In this document: one piece after another, positions 1 through 7,000 of the stretch
Position numbering within the stretch: position 1 is the stretch's first letter
Layout of the letters: every line of letters starts with the position of its first letter
From: Gammaproteobacteria bacterium
Lineage (GTDB): Bacteria > Pseudomonadota > Gammaproteobacteria > HK1
Direction of reading: 5' to 3'
Length of the DNA: 7,105 nucleotides
Assembly: GCA_020444775.1 (NCBI GenBank)
Contig: JAGRHX010000453.1
Coordinates: forward strand, 1 to 7,105
Program-made: the position numbers and the translations under genes
The notes under the pieces: model-generated
Databases searched by the model: none
What the model saw: the letters and a program-made list of their open reading frames with translations, nothing else
What the model was told of the DNA's origin: nothing

Positions 1-162
1 CCGGGCATGCGCGGCATCTTCTTGCTGCTGGAGGCAACCCGGCAGCTGCGCGGCGAGTCGACCTCGCAGCTTCCCGACGCGCGTCTGGCGGTCGCGCACG
101 GCAATGGCGGCCAGCTCGGTAGCGTGCATACCGGCGGCACCGTGATCCTGGCGAGGGACTGA
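1..162 (+). CDS. Thiolase-family protein, C-terminal end (5' truncated by window)
   Basis: Frame 1 is open from the first base to a TGA at 160-162 and encodes 53 C-terminal residues. They read as the end of a thiolase-superfamily enzyme: the PGMRGIFLLLEATRQLRGE helix, then PDARLAVAHGNGG (H33 to G37) and a final strand GTVILARD. Thiolases condense or cleave acyl-CoA thioesters in the cytoplasm. In canonical thiolases the last catalytic loop is Cys-x-Gly-rich; here a histidine (HGNGG) stands where that cysteine is expected. From memory, this is usual in the lipid-transfer-protein/SCPx-like thiolases that pair with DUF35 proteins. The next gene is a DUF35 protein 2 bases downstream, which supports that subgroup and an operon. 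The nucleophilic cysteine lies upstream of the window, so the reaction (thiolysis, condensation or retro-aldol cleavage) cannot be judged. Confidence 0.85.
   Translation, partial: PGMRGIFLLLEATRQLRGESTSQLPDARLAVAHGNGGQLGSVHTGGTVILARD
153..158 (+). promoter_or_regulatory. Ribosome binding site of the DUF35 gene
   Basis: GAGGGA ends 6 bases before the ATG at 165. It lies inside the last codons of the thiolase gene, just before its TGA. This supports the chosen start and implies that the two genes share a transcript and are probably translationally coupled. Confidence 0.7.
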
Positions 163-164
163 GC

Positions 165-578
165 ATGTCGAAGAGACCACAACCCATCCTGCCCGAGCCC
201 AATACCGATGGGTATTGGGAAGGCGTGAAGAATCACGAGCTGCGCTACCAGGTCTGCAACGACTGTACCAAGGTGGTGTTCTATCCGCGTATGCACTGCC
301 CGAGCTGTCTGTCGGGCAACCTGGCCTGGAAGCGCTCCAAGGGCGAGGGCAGCGTGTACACCTACTCGGTGGTCATGCAGAACCGGGTGCCGGGCTTTGT
401 CGAGCTGGGCGCGTACTCGGTTGCGTACATCGACCTGGACGAGGGTTTCCGCATGCTCAGCTCGGTGGTCGGCGTGGACAATCCGACCACCGACATCCAC
501 ATCGGCCAACGCGTCAAGGTCGACTTCGAGCCACAGGAAGACGGTGAGTACCCGATACCGGTCTTCCGTCCGATGTAG
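165..578 (+). CDS. DUF35 / OB-fold zinc-ribbon protein, thiolase partner
   Basis: The 137-residue protein matches the usual length and layout of the DUF35 family. An N-terminal helix (about residues 8-30, with the conserved-looking DGYWEGVKNHELRYQVC) leads into a rubredoxin-like zinc ribbon with C31, C34, C45 and C48. A C-terminal OB-fold (about 54-133) begins GEGSVYTYSVV. Characterised relatives bind acyl-CoA and form complexes with thiolase-fold enzymes: ChsH2 with the Ltp2 aldolase in steroid side-chain degradation, and the archaeal thiolase/HMG-CoA synthase/DUF35 complex. Here the protein probably binds and channels an acyl-CoA for the thiolase encoded 2 bases upstream. No hydratase (MaoC) domain is fused to it. 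The start is supported by GAGGGA 6 bases upstream; the gene ends at TAG 576-578. The acyl substrate cannot be read from this window. Confidence 0.9.
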   Translation: MSKRPQPILPEPNTDGYWEGVKNHELRYQVCNDCTKVVFYPRMHCPSCLSGNLAWKRSKGEGSVYTYSVVMQNRVPGFVELGAYSVAYIDLDEGFRMLSSVVGVDNPTTDIHIGQRVKVDFEPQEDGEYPIPVFRPM

Positions 579-615
579 ACCGATGCGCCCTCCCCGCCCC
601 GGTCCACTGTCCGGC

Positions 616-653
616 CGCGCGGCCTGCCGCGCGTTGCCGGCCGTTGGGCCGGC
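616..653 (+). other. Tandem GC-rich stem-loops, possible terminator or leader structure
   Basis: Two perfect 7-bp stems with 4-base loops sit side by side. CGCGCGG (616-622) pairs with CCGCGCG (627-633) around the loop CCTG. GCCGGCC (636-642) pairs with GGCCGGC (647-653) around GTTG. Only two bases separate them, so the unit period is 20 bases. CCGGCC at 611-616 could instead pair with GGCCGG at 647-652, so competing folds are possible. The structure starts 38 bases after the DUF35 stop. No T-tract follows either stem, so a simple intrinsic terminator is not supported. Retention of a transcript 3' end, factor-assisted termination or attenuation of the next gene remain possible. Confidence 0.5.
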
Positions 654-710
654 GGCGGGTGCCACATGGTATGGCGACCAGCGTTTGAAAGATCCCGCGG
701 TGAGCGGGTC

Positions 711-720
711 AGGACCAGGA
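711..720 (+). promoter_or_regulatory. Ribosome binding site deciding the GTG start at 723
   Basis: AGGACCAGGA contains two AGGA cores, at 711-714 and 717-720. The first lies 8 bases before the GTG at 723, a normal spacing. The upstream in-frame ATG at 666 has only GGCGGCGGG in front of it, which belongs to a stem-loop. The GTG is therefore preferred. Confidence 0.5.
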
Positions 721-722
721 AC

Positions 723-1325
723 GTGAGCGGATCGCGCCGGCCACGTCGGCCGCCGGACACACAACGTCGAGGCGGCGCCGAGCAAACGGAGCTGACCGAG
801 CTGCGGCTGTTCATCGCCGACGAGATCGAACGGGCCGCCAGTCGACTCGGTCAGGCGATCGCGGATCGAGACATGGGCCATGCCGGGCCACGCGATCTGG
901 TCGGCCTGGTGCAGGACACCCTGGGTGGGCTTGCCAGCCGGCTGCGTGCGTATGGCGACGGTGCGCACGGCGAGCTGGTACGACCGGCGCCGAACAGCGA
1001 CGGCGTGCCGGCGGACGAGCCACCGGCCTACGATCTGTCCGGATACGACCTCGAGGCGCCGACCCCGAAACGACATCCAGATCGACAGCCGGACGGACAC
1101 CCGGGCGCATCAGCGCAAGGGTCCACGCGCAGGTCCGCCGCACGCACCTCGGATGAGCCGCTCGCCGAGCGTGCGTCGAACAGCCTCATCATGCCACCCC
1201 TGGACGAACTCGACGGCGCCGAGGAGGAGCCGACCGTGTTCCGCTGCGTCATCTGCGGTGAGGACGCCGTCATACCCTACGACAACGTCCTCACCTGCGT
1301 GTGCTGCGGTCAGCCACAGCCCTGA
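723..1325 (+). CDS. Uncharacterised protein with C-terminal zinc ribbon
   Basis: I do not recognise this 200-residue protein. From the GTG start it has a basic N-terminus (SGSRRPRRPP), then a predicted amphipathic helix TELTELRLFIADEIERAASR and a second helical stretch PRDLVGLVQDTLGGLASRLRAYG, which may form a helical hairpin or dimer interface. About residues 85-155 are rich in Pro, Asp, Gly and Ser, including YDLSGYDLEAP, and are probably disordered. The C-terminus carries FRCVICGEDAVIPYDNVLTCVCCGQPQP-type chemistry: C175 and C178, then C192, C194 and C195, a CxxC-x13-CxCC zinc-ribbon pattern ending six residues from the stop. There is no signal peptide or membrane segment, so it should be cytoplasmic. 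An in-frame ATG at 666 would add 19 residues. Codon use is strongly G/C at third positions, which supports real coding. The function is unknown; protein or nucleic-acid binding is only a guess from the zinc ribbon. It ends 9 bases from the convergent dehydrogenase gene. Confidence 0.7.
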   Translation: MSGSRRPRRPPDTQRRGGAEQTELTELRLFIADEIERAASRLGQAIADRDMGHAGPRDLVGLVQDTLGGLASRLRAYGDGAHGELVRPAPNSDGVPADEPPAYDLSGYDLEAPTPKRHPDRQPDGHPGASAQGSTRRSAARTSDEPLAERASNSLIMPPLDELDGAEEEPTVFRCVICGEDAVIPYDNVLTCVCCGQPQP

Positions 1326-1334
1326 GACTGCCGA

Positions 1335-2426
1335 TCAGGCGTTGCGCAGCACGCTGACCAGGGCGTCACCGAAGCCACGGGTGGTGCCGCTGCCACCCAG
1401 ATCCGGCGTGTGGTTACGGGCATCGGACAGCGTCGTCTCGATACCGTCGCGCAGCAGTTGCGAGGCGCGTCCCAGATCGTCCCGGCCGTGCTTGCCCGCC
1501 ATCCAGCTCAGCATCATCACGCAGGACAGCAGCAGCGCGGTGGGATTGGCGATGTTGCGCCCTTCGATGTCCGGCGCCGAGCCATGCGTCGCCTGCGCCA
1601 TGCCGTGCACCTCGCCCGCGTTCAGCGCACCACCAAGGCCCAGACCACCGGACAGCTCGGTCGCCTCGTCGGAGAGGATGTCACCGTACATGTTGGTGGT
1701 GACGATCACGTCGAAAATGTCCGGGTTGCGGATAAGACGCGCGGTCATGGCATCGATGATCGACTCGCTGAGCTCGACCTCGGGAAAGTCCTTCGCCACC
1801 GTCTGGCAGCACTCGACGAACAGACCGTCGGTCATCTTCAGCACGTTCGCCTTGTGCACCATGGTGACCTGCTTGCGTCGTTGCATGGCGAGCTCGAAGG
1901 CGGTACGGGCGATACGCATGCAGCCCTTGCGGGTGATCTTGCGCACCGACAGCGCCACGTCCTCGGTCGGCATGAACTCACCGCTACCCGCGAACATGCT
2001 GCGATCGGCGTAGAAGCCCTCGGTGTTCTCGCGCACCACCACCAGATCGATGGCTCGTGCCATGCACGGCACGCCCGGCAGCTTCTTGGCCGGGCGGATG
2101 TTCGCGTACAGATCGAGCCCCCTGCGCAGCGCCGCCGACGGATTGATACCGCCCTGCTCCGGAGCCGGATAGGCATAGGTGTGGGCCGGCGCCAGGACCA
2201 CGCCGTCGGCGGCGTGGATCTCGTCGAGCAGCGCCTGCGGCATGGTGGTGCCCTCGCTACGTAAGGTGGCAAGGCCCATGCTGCGCTCGACCAGATTCAG
2301 CCCCAGCTTGTGATCGTCGTTCAGCACGTGCAGGGCACGATTCACTACCTCGGTGATCTCCGGGCCGATGCCGTCACCGGGGAGTATCAGGACTTTCAGT
2401 GCGTTGCTGCTTGTTTGGTTCACCAT
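1335..2426 (-). CDS. NAD-dependent isocitrate/isopropylmalate-family dehydrogenase
   Basis: This 363-residue enzyme is complete and of normal length for the beta-decarboxylating dehydrogenases, which oxidise and decarboxylate a (2R,3S)-type hydroxy acid with a divalent metal. Visible landmarks are the N-terminal GDGIGPE (17-23), substrate-carboxylate arginines R101, R111 (in LYANIRPAK) and R132 (in VRENTEGFY), catalytic Y139 and K192 (HKANVLK), metal-binding D225, D249 and D253 (MYGDILSDEA), and HGSAPDI (281-287). The Asp-Ile pair after HGSAP is the NAD-type signature; NADP-dependent isocitrate dehydrogenases have Lys-Tyr there. NTEG and the ending TPDLGGSGTT resemble isocitrate or homoisocitrate dehydrogenases more than LeuB, which has ELTGG. 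The substrate stays open: isocitrate, homoisocitrate, isopropylmalate or a tartrate/malate-like acid. ATG 2424-2426 is preferred because GAAGG lies 4 bases before it; a GTG one codon upstream is the alternative. No leu genes adjoin it; a transporter gene lies upstream on the same strand. Confidence 0.9.
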   Translation of the reverse strand: MVNQTSSNALKVLILPGDGIGPEITEVVNRALHVLNDDHKLGLNLVERSMGLATLRSEGTTMPQALLDEIHAADGVVLAPAHTYAYPAPEQGGINPSAALRRGLDLYANIRPAKKLPGVPCMARAIDLVVVRENTEGFYADRSMFAGSGEFMPTEDVALSVRKITRKGCMRIARTAFELAMQRRKQVTMVHKANVLKMTDGLFVECCQTVAKDFPEVELSESIIDAMTARLIRNPDIFDVIVTTNMYGDILSDEATELSGGLGLGGALNAGEVHGMAQATHGSAPDIEGRNIANPTALLLSCVMMLSWMAGKHGRDDLGRASQLLRDGIETTLSDARNHTPDLGGSGTTRGFGDALVSVLRNA

Positions 2427-2430
2427 CACG

Positions 2431-2435
2431 CCTTC
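2431..2435 (-). promoter_or_regulatory. Ribosome binding site of the dehydrogenase
   Basis: GAAGG on the minus strand lies 4 bases before ATG 2426 and only 1 base before GTG 2429. The spacing is short but favours the ATG. Confidence 0.45.
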
Positions 2436-2493
2436 GTTATCGACCGTATCGTCGGTCCATTGTCCATCGATTCATCGTCTGCCCGCGGCGGTG

Positions 2494-3771
2494 CTAGCAG
2501 ACCTCGGGCCGAGCAGCCCGTTCCAGCAGCACCAGCCGCGACAGACCCAACAGGCCGAGCCCCATCACCACGATCAGCATGGCGAAGGCCAGGGTGTAGT
2601 CGCGGGTCGTCTGCACCAGCTGATAGAACAACACCGGGAAGCTGACCACGCCGCCGAACATGACCATCTGAACGCCGGCGGTGGCATCGGCCTGGCGCCC
2701 CGCGGGGGCGTGCGTCACCACCTCCGAGAGCACGATACCGTTCCAGCCCAGGGCCACCGAGCCGAGCACGAAGCTGGTCAGACAGAGCAGCCCGTAGTCG
2801 ACCTCCGGACCATAGCCGCTGAGCACGGCGATACACAATGCGTTCACCACGCCGACCGCCATCAGCATGATGCCCGGTGACAACAGCTGGCCTGCGATCG
2901 CGCCCCAGACGATGCGGCCGAACACACCGCCAATCTGCATGCTCGCCAGCACCAGACCGGCGGCGGCGATATCCAGCGCCAGCGCTTCGTGCAGATAGAC
3001 CACCAGCATGCTGGCCAGGCACAGCTGTGAGCCGGCGTAGGTGAAGGCCACCCAGGTGTACCAGCGCAGCCTGTGGTTGCCCAGCACCAGCCGGATCGGC
3101 GCGAGCACACCCCGGGTGAGCGGCACCGCGCGACGCAGCTCGAGGGTATCGAAGCGGGCCCGCAGCGGCTCGATCGCGATCGCGACCATCAGATTCACCG
3201 CCGCGATCGTCAGCACCGCGCCCTGCCAGCCGTAGGACAGGGCCATCAGCGGGGTGAGTGAGCCAGCCAGCGCGCCGCCCAGCGGCACGCCGAGCTGCTT
3301 GATCGAGAACACCAGGGGTCGCCAGCGCGGCGTAGCGAGGCCCGACAGCACGTGCGCGCTGGCCGGATTGAACGGTCCGTAGGCAAAACCGAAGAACGCG
3401 GTGCTGATCGCGATCAGGAACAGCCAGCCGCTGGCCCCGAGCAGCAGACCGGCGGCCGCCGCGAGCAAGGTAATCTGGCAGGTGCGGATCGCACCCAGAC
3501 CGCGGATCAGACGGCCGGTGAAGGCACCCGTCACGGCTGCGACCAGATAGATGACGGCGGTATAAGGCCCAATCAGCTTCGGGTCTGCATCGAGGCTCGC
3601 ACCAACTTCGGGCGCGAGCACCGCCGTCGAATAGACCGAGAACGCGGCAGCGGTCAAGACCGCGAGCATGGCCAGGGTCGGACCGATCAGCGCGGCCAGC
3701 GAAGCGGCGGCCTGTCGGTTGGGTTCGAATGCGTGAATGGGGACCTTCTCGGCGCTGTTGCGACGCTGCAC
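2494..3771 (-). CDS. Major facilitator superfamily (MFS) transporter
   Basis: From the GTG at 3771 the protein has 425 residues, typical for a 12-helix MFS permease of the inner membrane. Hydrophobic helices alternate with short loops throughout; the first is about residues 31-53. A degenerate motif A, GRLIRGLGAIRT, follows helix 2 (about 86-97), and its second-half counterpart FGRIVWGAIAG is at about 284-294. The helix 5 region reads SIKQLGVPLGGALAG (about 156-170), seen in many uncharacterised proteobacterial MFS proteins. A loop of about 30 residues, PLRARFDTLELRRAVPLTRG, joins the two halves. The substrate is not readable; an organic acid is inferred from the dehydrogenase gene 67 bases downstream on the same strand. 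The start is uncertain: an in-frame TTG at 3798 would add nine residues, and neither has a clear ribosome site. The GTG is preferred because the codons just after the TTG (CGA, AGA, TAT) are unlike the rest. The gene ends at TAG 2494-2496. Confidence 0.88.
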   Translation of the reverse strand: MQRRNSAEKVPIHAFEPNRQAAASLAALIGPTLAMLAVLTAAAFSVYSTAVLAPEVGASLDADPKLIGPYTAVIYLVAAVTGAFTGRLIRGLGAIRTCQITLLAAAAGLLLGASGWLFLIAISTAFFGFAYGPFNPASAHVLSGLATPRWRPLVFSIKQLGVPLGGALAGSLTPLMALSYGWQGAVLTIAAVNLMVAIAIEPLRARFDTLELRRAVPLTRGVLAPIRLVLGNHRLRWYTWVAFTYAGSQLCLASMLVVYLHEALALDIAAAGLVLASMQIGGVFGRIVWGAIAGQLLSPGIMLMAVGVVNALCIAVLSGYGPEVDYGLLCLTSFVLGSVALGWNGIVLSEVVTHAPAGRQADATAGVQMVMFGGVVSFPVLFYQLVQTTRDYTLAFAMLIVVMGLGLLGLSRLVLLERAARPEVC

Positions 3772-3920
3772 GAACGAGAGCGCGAGATATCTTCGCAATT
3801 GCGATGACGGTGATCAATTACCGCCATGACGCTGTATCAAAAGCTCACCAGAGCGCCCGGCAACGCGGCGGGGTGGGACAGATGAGACAGGCGGATTCGG
3901 CCTTCCCTGCAATACTTTGC

Positions 3921-3929
3921 TGGTATGCT
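3921..3929 (+). promoter_or_regulatory. Extended -10 promoter candidate for the signalling gene
   Basis: TGGTATGCT is a TGn extended -10 followed by TATGCT, four of six matches to TATAAT. No good -35 lies at 16-18 bases, which extended -10 promoters can tolerate. Transcription would start near 3936 and give a leader of about 155 bases that contains the inverted and direct repeats before the ATG at 4090. The 291 bases from 3799 to 4089 hold no gene that I can support. Confidence 0.35.
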
Positions 3930-3960
3930 CACAGGCAAACCCTGAACGCCTCGCGGTCTG

Positions 3961-3983
3961 ATTGCACCTGCGCGGCGTGCAAT
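3961..3983 (+). promoter_or_regulatory. Perfect inverted repeat, operator-like or leader hairpin
   Basis: ATTGCAC (3961-3967) and GTGCAAT (3977-3983) are exact reverse complements separated by 9 bases. A 7-9-7 dyad with 16 bases between half-site centres is compatible with a dimeric transcription factor, or could fold as an RNA hairpin if transcription starts near 3936. TGCAAT also occurs at 3908-3913, overlapping the region just upstream of the promoter candidate. The regulator is unknown. Confidence 0.45.
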
Positions 3984-4008
3984 TGTCGGATCGCCCTGCA
4001 TTGTCGGA
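3978..4008 (+). repeat. Near-identical direct repeats TGCA(A)TTGTCGGA
   Basis: TGCAATTGTCGGA at 3978-3990 is repeated as TGCATTGTCGGA at 3997-4008, one A shorter. The shared core TTGTCGGA starts at 3983 and 4001, a period of 18 bases. The first copy overlaps the right arm of the 3961-3983 inverted repeat, so half-sites in three positions are clustered within 48 bases. This looks like a compound binding site for a regulator of the downstream signalling gene. Confidence 0.45.
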
Positions 4009-4072
4009 CGGCACCCGGCGCGTTAGGGCTCGATTCTGGCTTGTCATCGCCACGTGGGTGTCTCACGAGCAC

Positions 4073-4079
4073 GGAAGGA
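4073..4079 (+). promoter_or_regulatory. Ribosome binding site of the GGDEF-EAL gene
   Basis: GGAAGGA ends 10 bases before the ATG at 4090. It is a strong purine core at a slightly long spacing, and it supports this start over any later codon. Confidence 0.6.
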
Positions 4080-4089
4080 ACGTGGGTCC

Positions 4090-7000
4090 ATGAGTAGTAC
4101 ACCAACGTCCAGGCGTCATTGGGCGTGCTTGCTGGGCGTGGGCTTGATGCTCGCGCCCGCCATCTATGCTGTCATCTTCCTGCTGCCCCCGAACCTGTTC
4201 GTGGGGCTGTTCAGCGGCGCACTGCTGCAACGCCCGGCAATGATGCCTGCAACCGCGATCACCTTCGCGGTCGCAGGGCTGGGCCTATGGGGCTTGTCCA
4301 GCTTCAGGCTTTCACGCCAAGCAGGTCGCCAGACGGCAGCCTCCAGCGGCGCAGCCCTGGTCTTGCTGAGCCTTGCCTGGTTGCTGAGCACGCTGCTTTA
4401 CGGCGCAGGCCCCGAACATCCACTGTGGGTACTCGGCTTGACCTCACCGCAGACGGCGGTCGGCTTCGGACTGACTGGCCTCGCCATCTTCGCGCTCGCC
4501 CGTCATCGCTGGCGCGCTGGTCGATGTCTGACGACGACGCTCCTGCTGTACGTGCTGATCATGTCGGTCGGCCTCCTGTTCGGCGCCCGTGTGCTGTTCG
4601 CCACCACAACCGGTATCGGCGTATCCGTACCCACCGATCTGGGCTTCATCGCCGTTGCCTGGGGGCTGCTGCTGCGCCTGCCCGGAAGCCGAATCCGCGT
4701 TCTGCACCTGTTCGGCCTCGATGTGCGCGGCCTCGCCCTGTTGATGGCAACGACACTGCTGGCGGCCGCTCTTGGCGCCCTGCTCCTGCATGCCATCCAG
4801 CAAGGCAGCCTTGATCTCCGCACCGCCTTGTCGTTGCTGGTGCTCCTGGCCTGCGTCCTCGGTCTGGGTACGATCAATGGTCTGGGCCGCCGCGTGTATC
4901 ACAAACAACTCGTGCTGGAACGCAAGGAGCGACACCAACGTCGCGCCGCCGAACGTAACTCTCAAGCGCTGCACGCCGCCACGGAACGGCTGGCGCGTAT
5001 CGCGGCATCCGCGCCTGGACACATCGTCGCGTTCAGCATCGACGCTCACGATCAGCCGACCCTCGATTACAGCAGCGCCGATCTGGAGCTGCTCAGTGGA
5101 CGCGCGGCGCACACCGACCAACAACCATTGCTACACAATGTCCATCCAGACGATCTGACAGCGTTGAAAGGCAGCTTCGCGCGTGCTCGGCTCGAGGCCG
5201 GTCCGTGGCACTGCAACTGGCGCTATCAGCATCCGGAGCGGGGCACGGTCTGGATGGAGGGGCGCGCGCAGCCCATCTGGCAGAGCAATGGCGAGCTGCG
5301 CTGGCACGGTTTCCTGGTCGACACCTCGACCGAGCATCAGGCACGGATGCAGCTGCATACGCGTTCCACCGAGCTGAGCACGCTGATGGAGATCCTGCCG
5401 GTCGGCATCTACATCGCCAAGGACCCGGACTGCCTGGAGATCGTCGGCAACGATCTGGGCCGCCGGCTGCTGGGTCAGGATCCTGGCGACAATCTATCCT
5501 TGAGCGCGCCGGAATCGGAACGGCCTTCAGGCTTCAGACCGTTCCGTGACGGGGTCGAGCTGGCAGCGGACGATCTACCGCTGCAGCGCGCGGCGCTCGG
5601 CCAGGCCGTGGACAGCGAGGAGGTGACGCTGCTGTTCGACGATGATCAGAGCAGGCATCTGATCATCTCGGCGGCACCAGTTCGGGACGAGAGCGGTGCG
5701 ACCATCGGCGCGGTCGGTGGCGCCCTCGACGTCACGCGTCTGAAGACCGCCGAAAGCGCACTGCGCCGCGAGAAGGAGCTGCTCGCGGTGACCCTTGAAT
5801 CGATTGGCGAGGGCGTCATCACAACCGACACCAGCGGTCGACTGACCTTCCTGAATCGGGTAGCTGAAGCGCTGACCGGGTGGAGCCTGGACGAGGCAAC
5901 CGGTCAACCCATCGTCGAGATTCTCAAGCTGCGTCATGCCCGGACGGGCGCCAGCGTGCTCGACCCGGTGACCCGCTGTCTGCACCGGGCACGCGTCACC
6001 GCGCTCGGCAAGGACATCAATCTCATCAACCGACATGGCATCGAAATCCCCATCGAAGACTCGGCCGCGCCGATCCACGACGGCGACGGACATCTGGTCG
6101 GCGTGGTGCTGGTCTTTCGGGACGTCACCGAGCAGCGCCGTCTGGCGGCCGAGGTGGCTCACCAGGCCAGCCACGATCTGCTCACTGGGCTGGTCAATCG
6201 GCGTGAGTTCGAGCTGCGTCTGGACCGGGTCATCAACACGGCACGCGCCTACGACAGCGCGCACGCGCTGTGCTTCATGGATCTGGACCAGTTCAAGGTG
6301 GTCAACGACACCTGTGGTCACGAGGCCGGCGACCAGCTGCTCCGCCAGCTCGCCACCCTGATGCAGGGTGAGCTGCGAACCCGTGACACCCTGGCACGAC
6401 TCGGTGGCGACGAGTTCGGCCTGTTGCTCGAGTACTGCAGCCTGGAACAGGCGTACCGGGTCGCCGACGTGTTGCGGCGGGTGGTCGAGGATTTTCTCTT
6501 CGTCTGGAAGGACCGGCCATTCCGGGTTGGGGTCAGCATCGGCCTGGTGCCCATAAACGCGAGCACCCAAAGCGTCGCGAGCGTGCTGCAGGCCGCCGAC
6601 TCGGCCTGCTACGCGGCCAAGGATTCGGGCCGAAACCGGATTCACGAGTACCATCCGGACGATGAGCTGCTGGCCCGGCAACAGGGCGCTTTACAGTGGG
6701 TCACACGGCTGCAGCAGGCTTTGGAGACCGGCGGCCTGGAGCTGCACGCACAACCGATCGTGCCGGTTGCTCCCGATCCCTGCCGCGCCGACGGTGCCGA
6801 CGGCCAGCTGCATCTGGAGGTGCTGGTGCGGCTGCGCGAGGCACGCCAGGGCCTGGTCACGCCCGGGATGTTCATGCCTGCCGCCGAACGCTATAACCTC
6901 GGCACCCGAATCGACCGTTGGGTCGTGCAGGCCCTGCTGGACGCCTTTGCCGCGCACCCGCGCTGGCATGAGCAGGTGCAGCTCTGCTCGATCAATCTGT

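Noticed and set aside
880..2013. A 377-codon plus-strand open frame crossing the zinc-ribbon and dehydrogenase genes
   Set aside because: It spans two genes of opposite orientation with clear products, and its own translation is low-complexity Ser/Arg/Pro-rich.
2442..2457. GACCG-N6-CGGTC inverted repeat between the MFS and dehydrogenase genes
   Set aside because: A 5-bp stem with a 6-base loop and no T-tract is expected by chance in DNA this GC-rich.
2426..3817. A 463-codon open frame on the minus strand that overlaps the whole MFS gene and stops at TGATG on the dehydrogenase start
   Set aside because: Its product is Arg/Gly/Ala-rich without domain or membrane pattern, while the overlapping frame gives a clean 12-helix transporter. 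It is a GC-rich shadow frame.
3815..3840. Minus-strand TTGATA as a -35 for the MFS gene
   Set aside because: The best -10 (TAATTG) is only 14 bases away and matches poorly, so I do not call it a promoter.
4012..4026. CGGCACCCGGCGCGTT as a sigma-54 -24/-12 promoter
   Set aside because: The GG element is passable, but no TTGCA-like -12 element occurs at the right distance.
3729..4097. A 122-codon plus-strand open frame across the divergent intergenic region
   Set aside because: It overlaps the MFS 5' end and the start of the GGDEF-EAL gene, has mixed unbiased codons and resembles no protein I know.
5575..6681. A 368-codon antisense open frame under the PAS-GGDEF region
   Set aside because: It lies opposite strongly conserved PAS and GGDEF codons, and its product (His/Gln/Val/Asp-rich) shows no recognisable motif. 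It is explained by the high-GC third-position bias of the sense gene.
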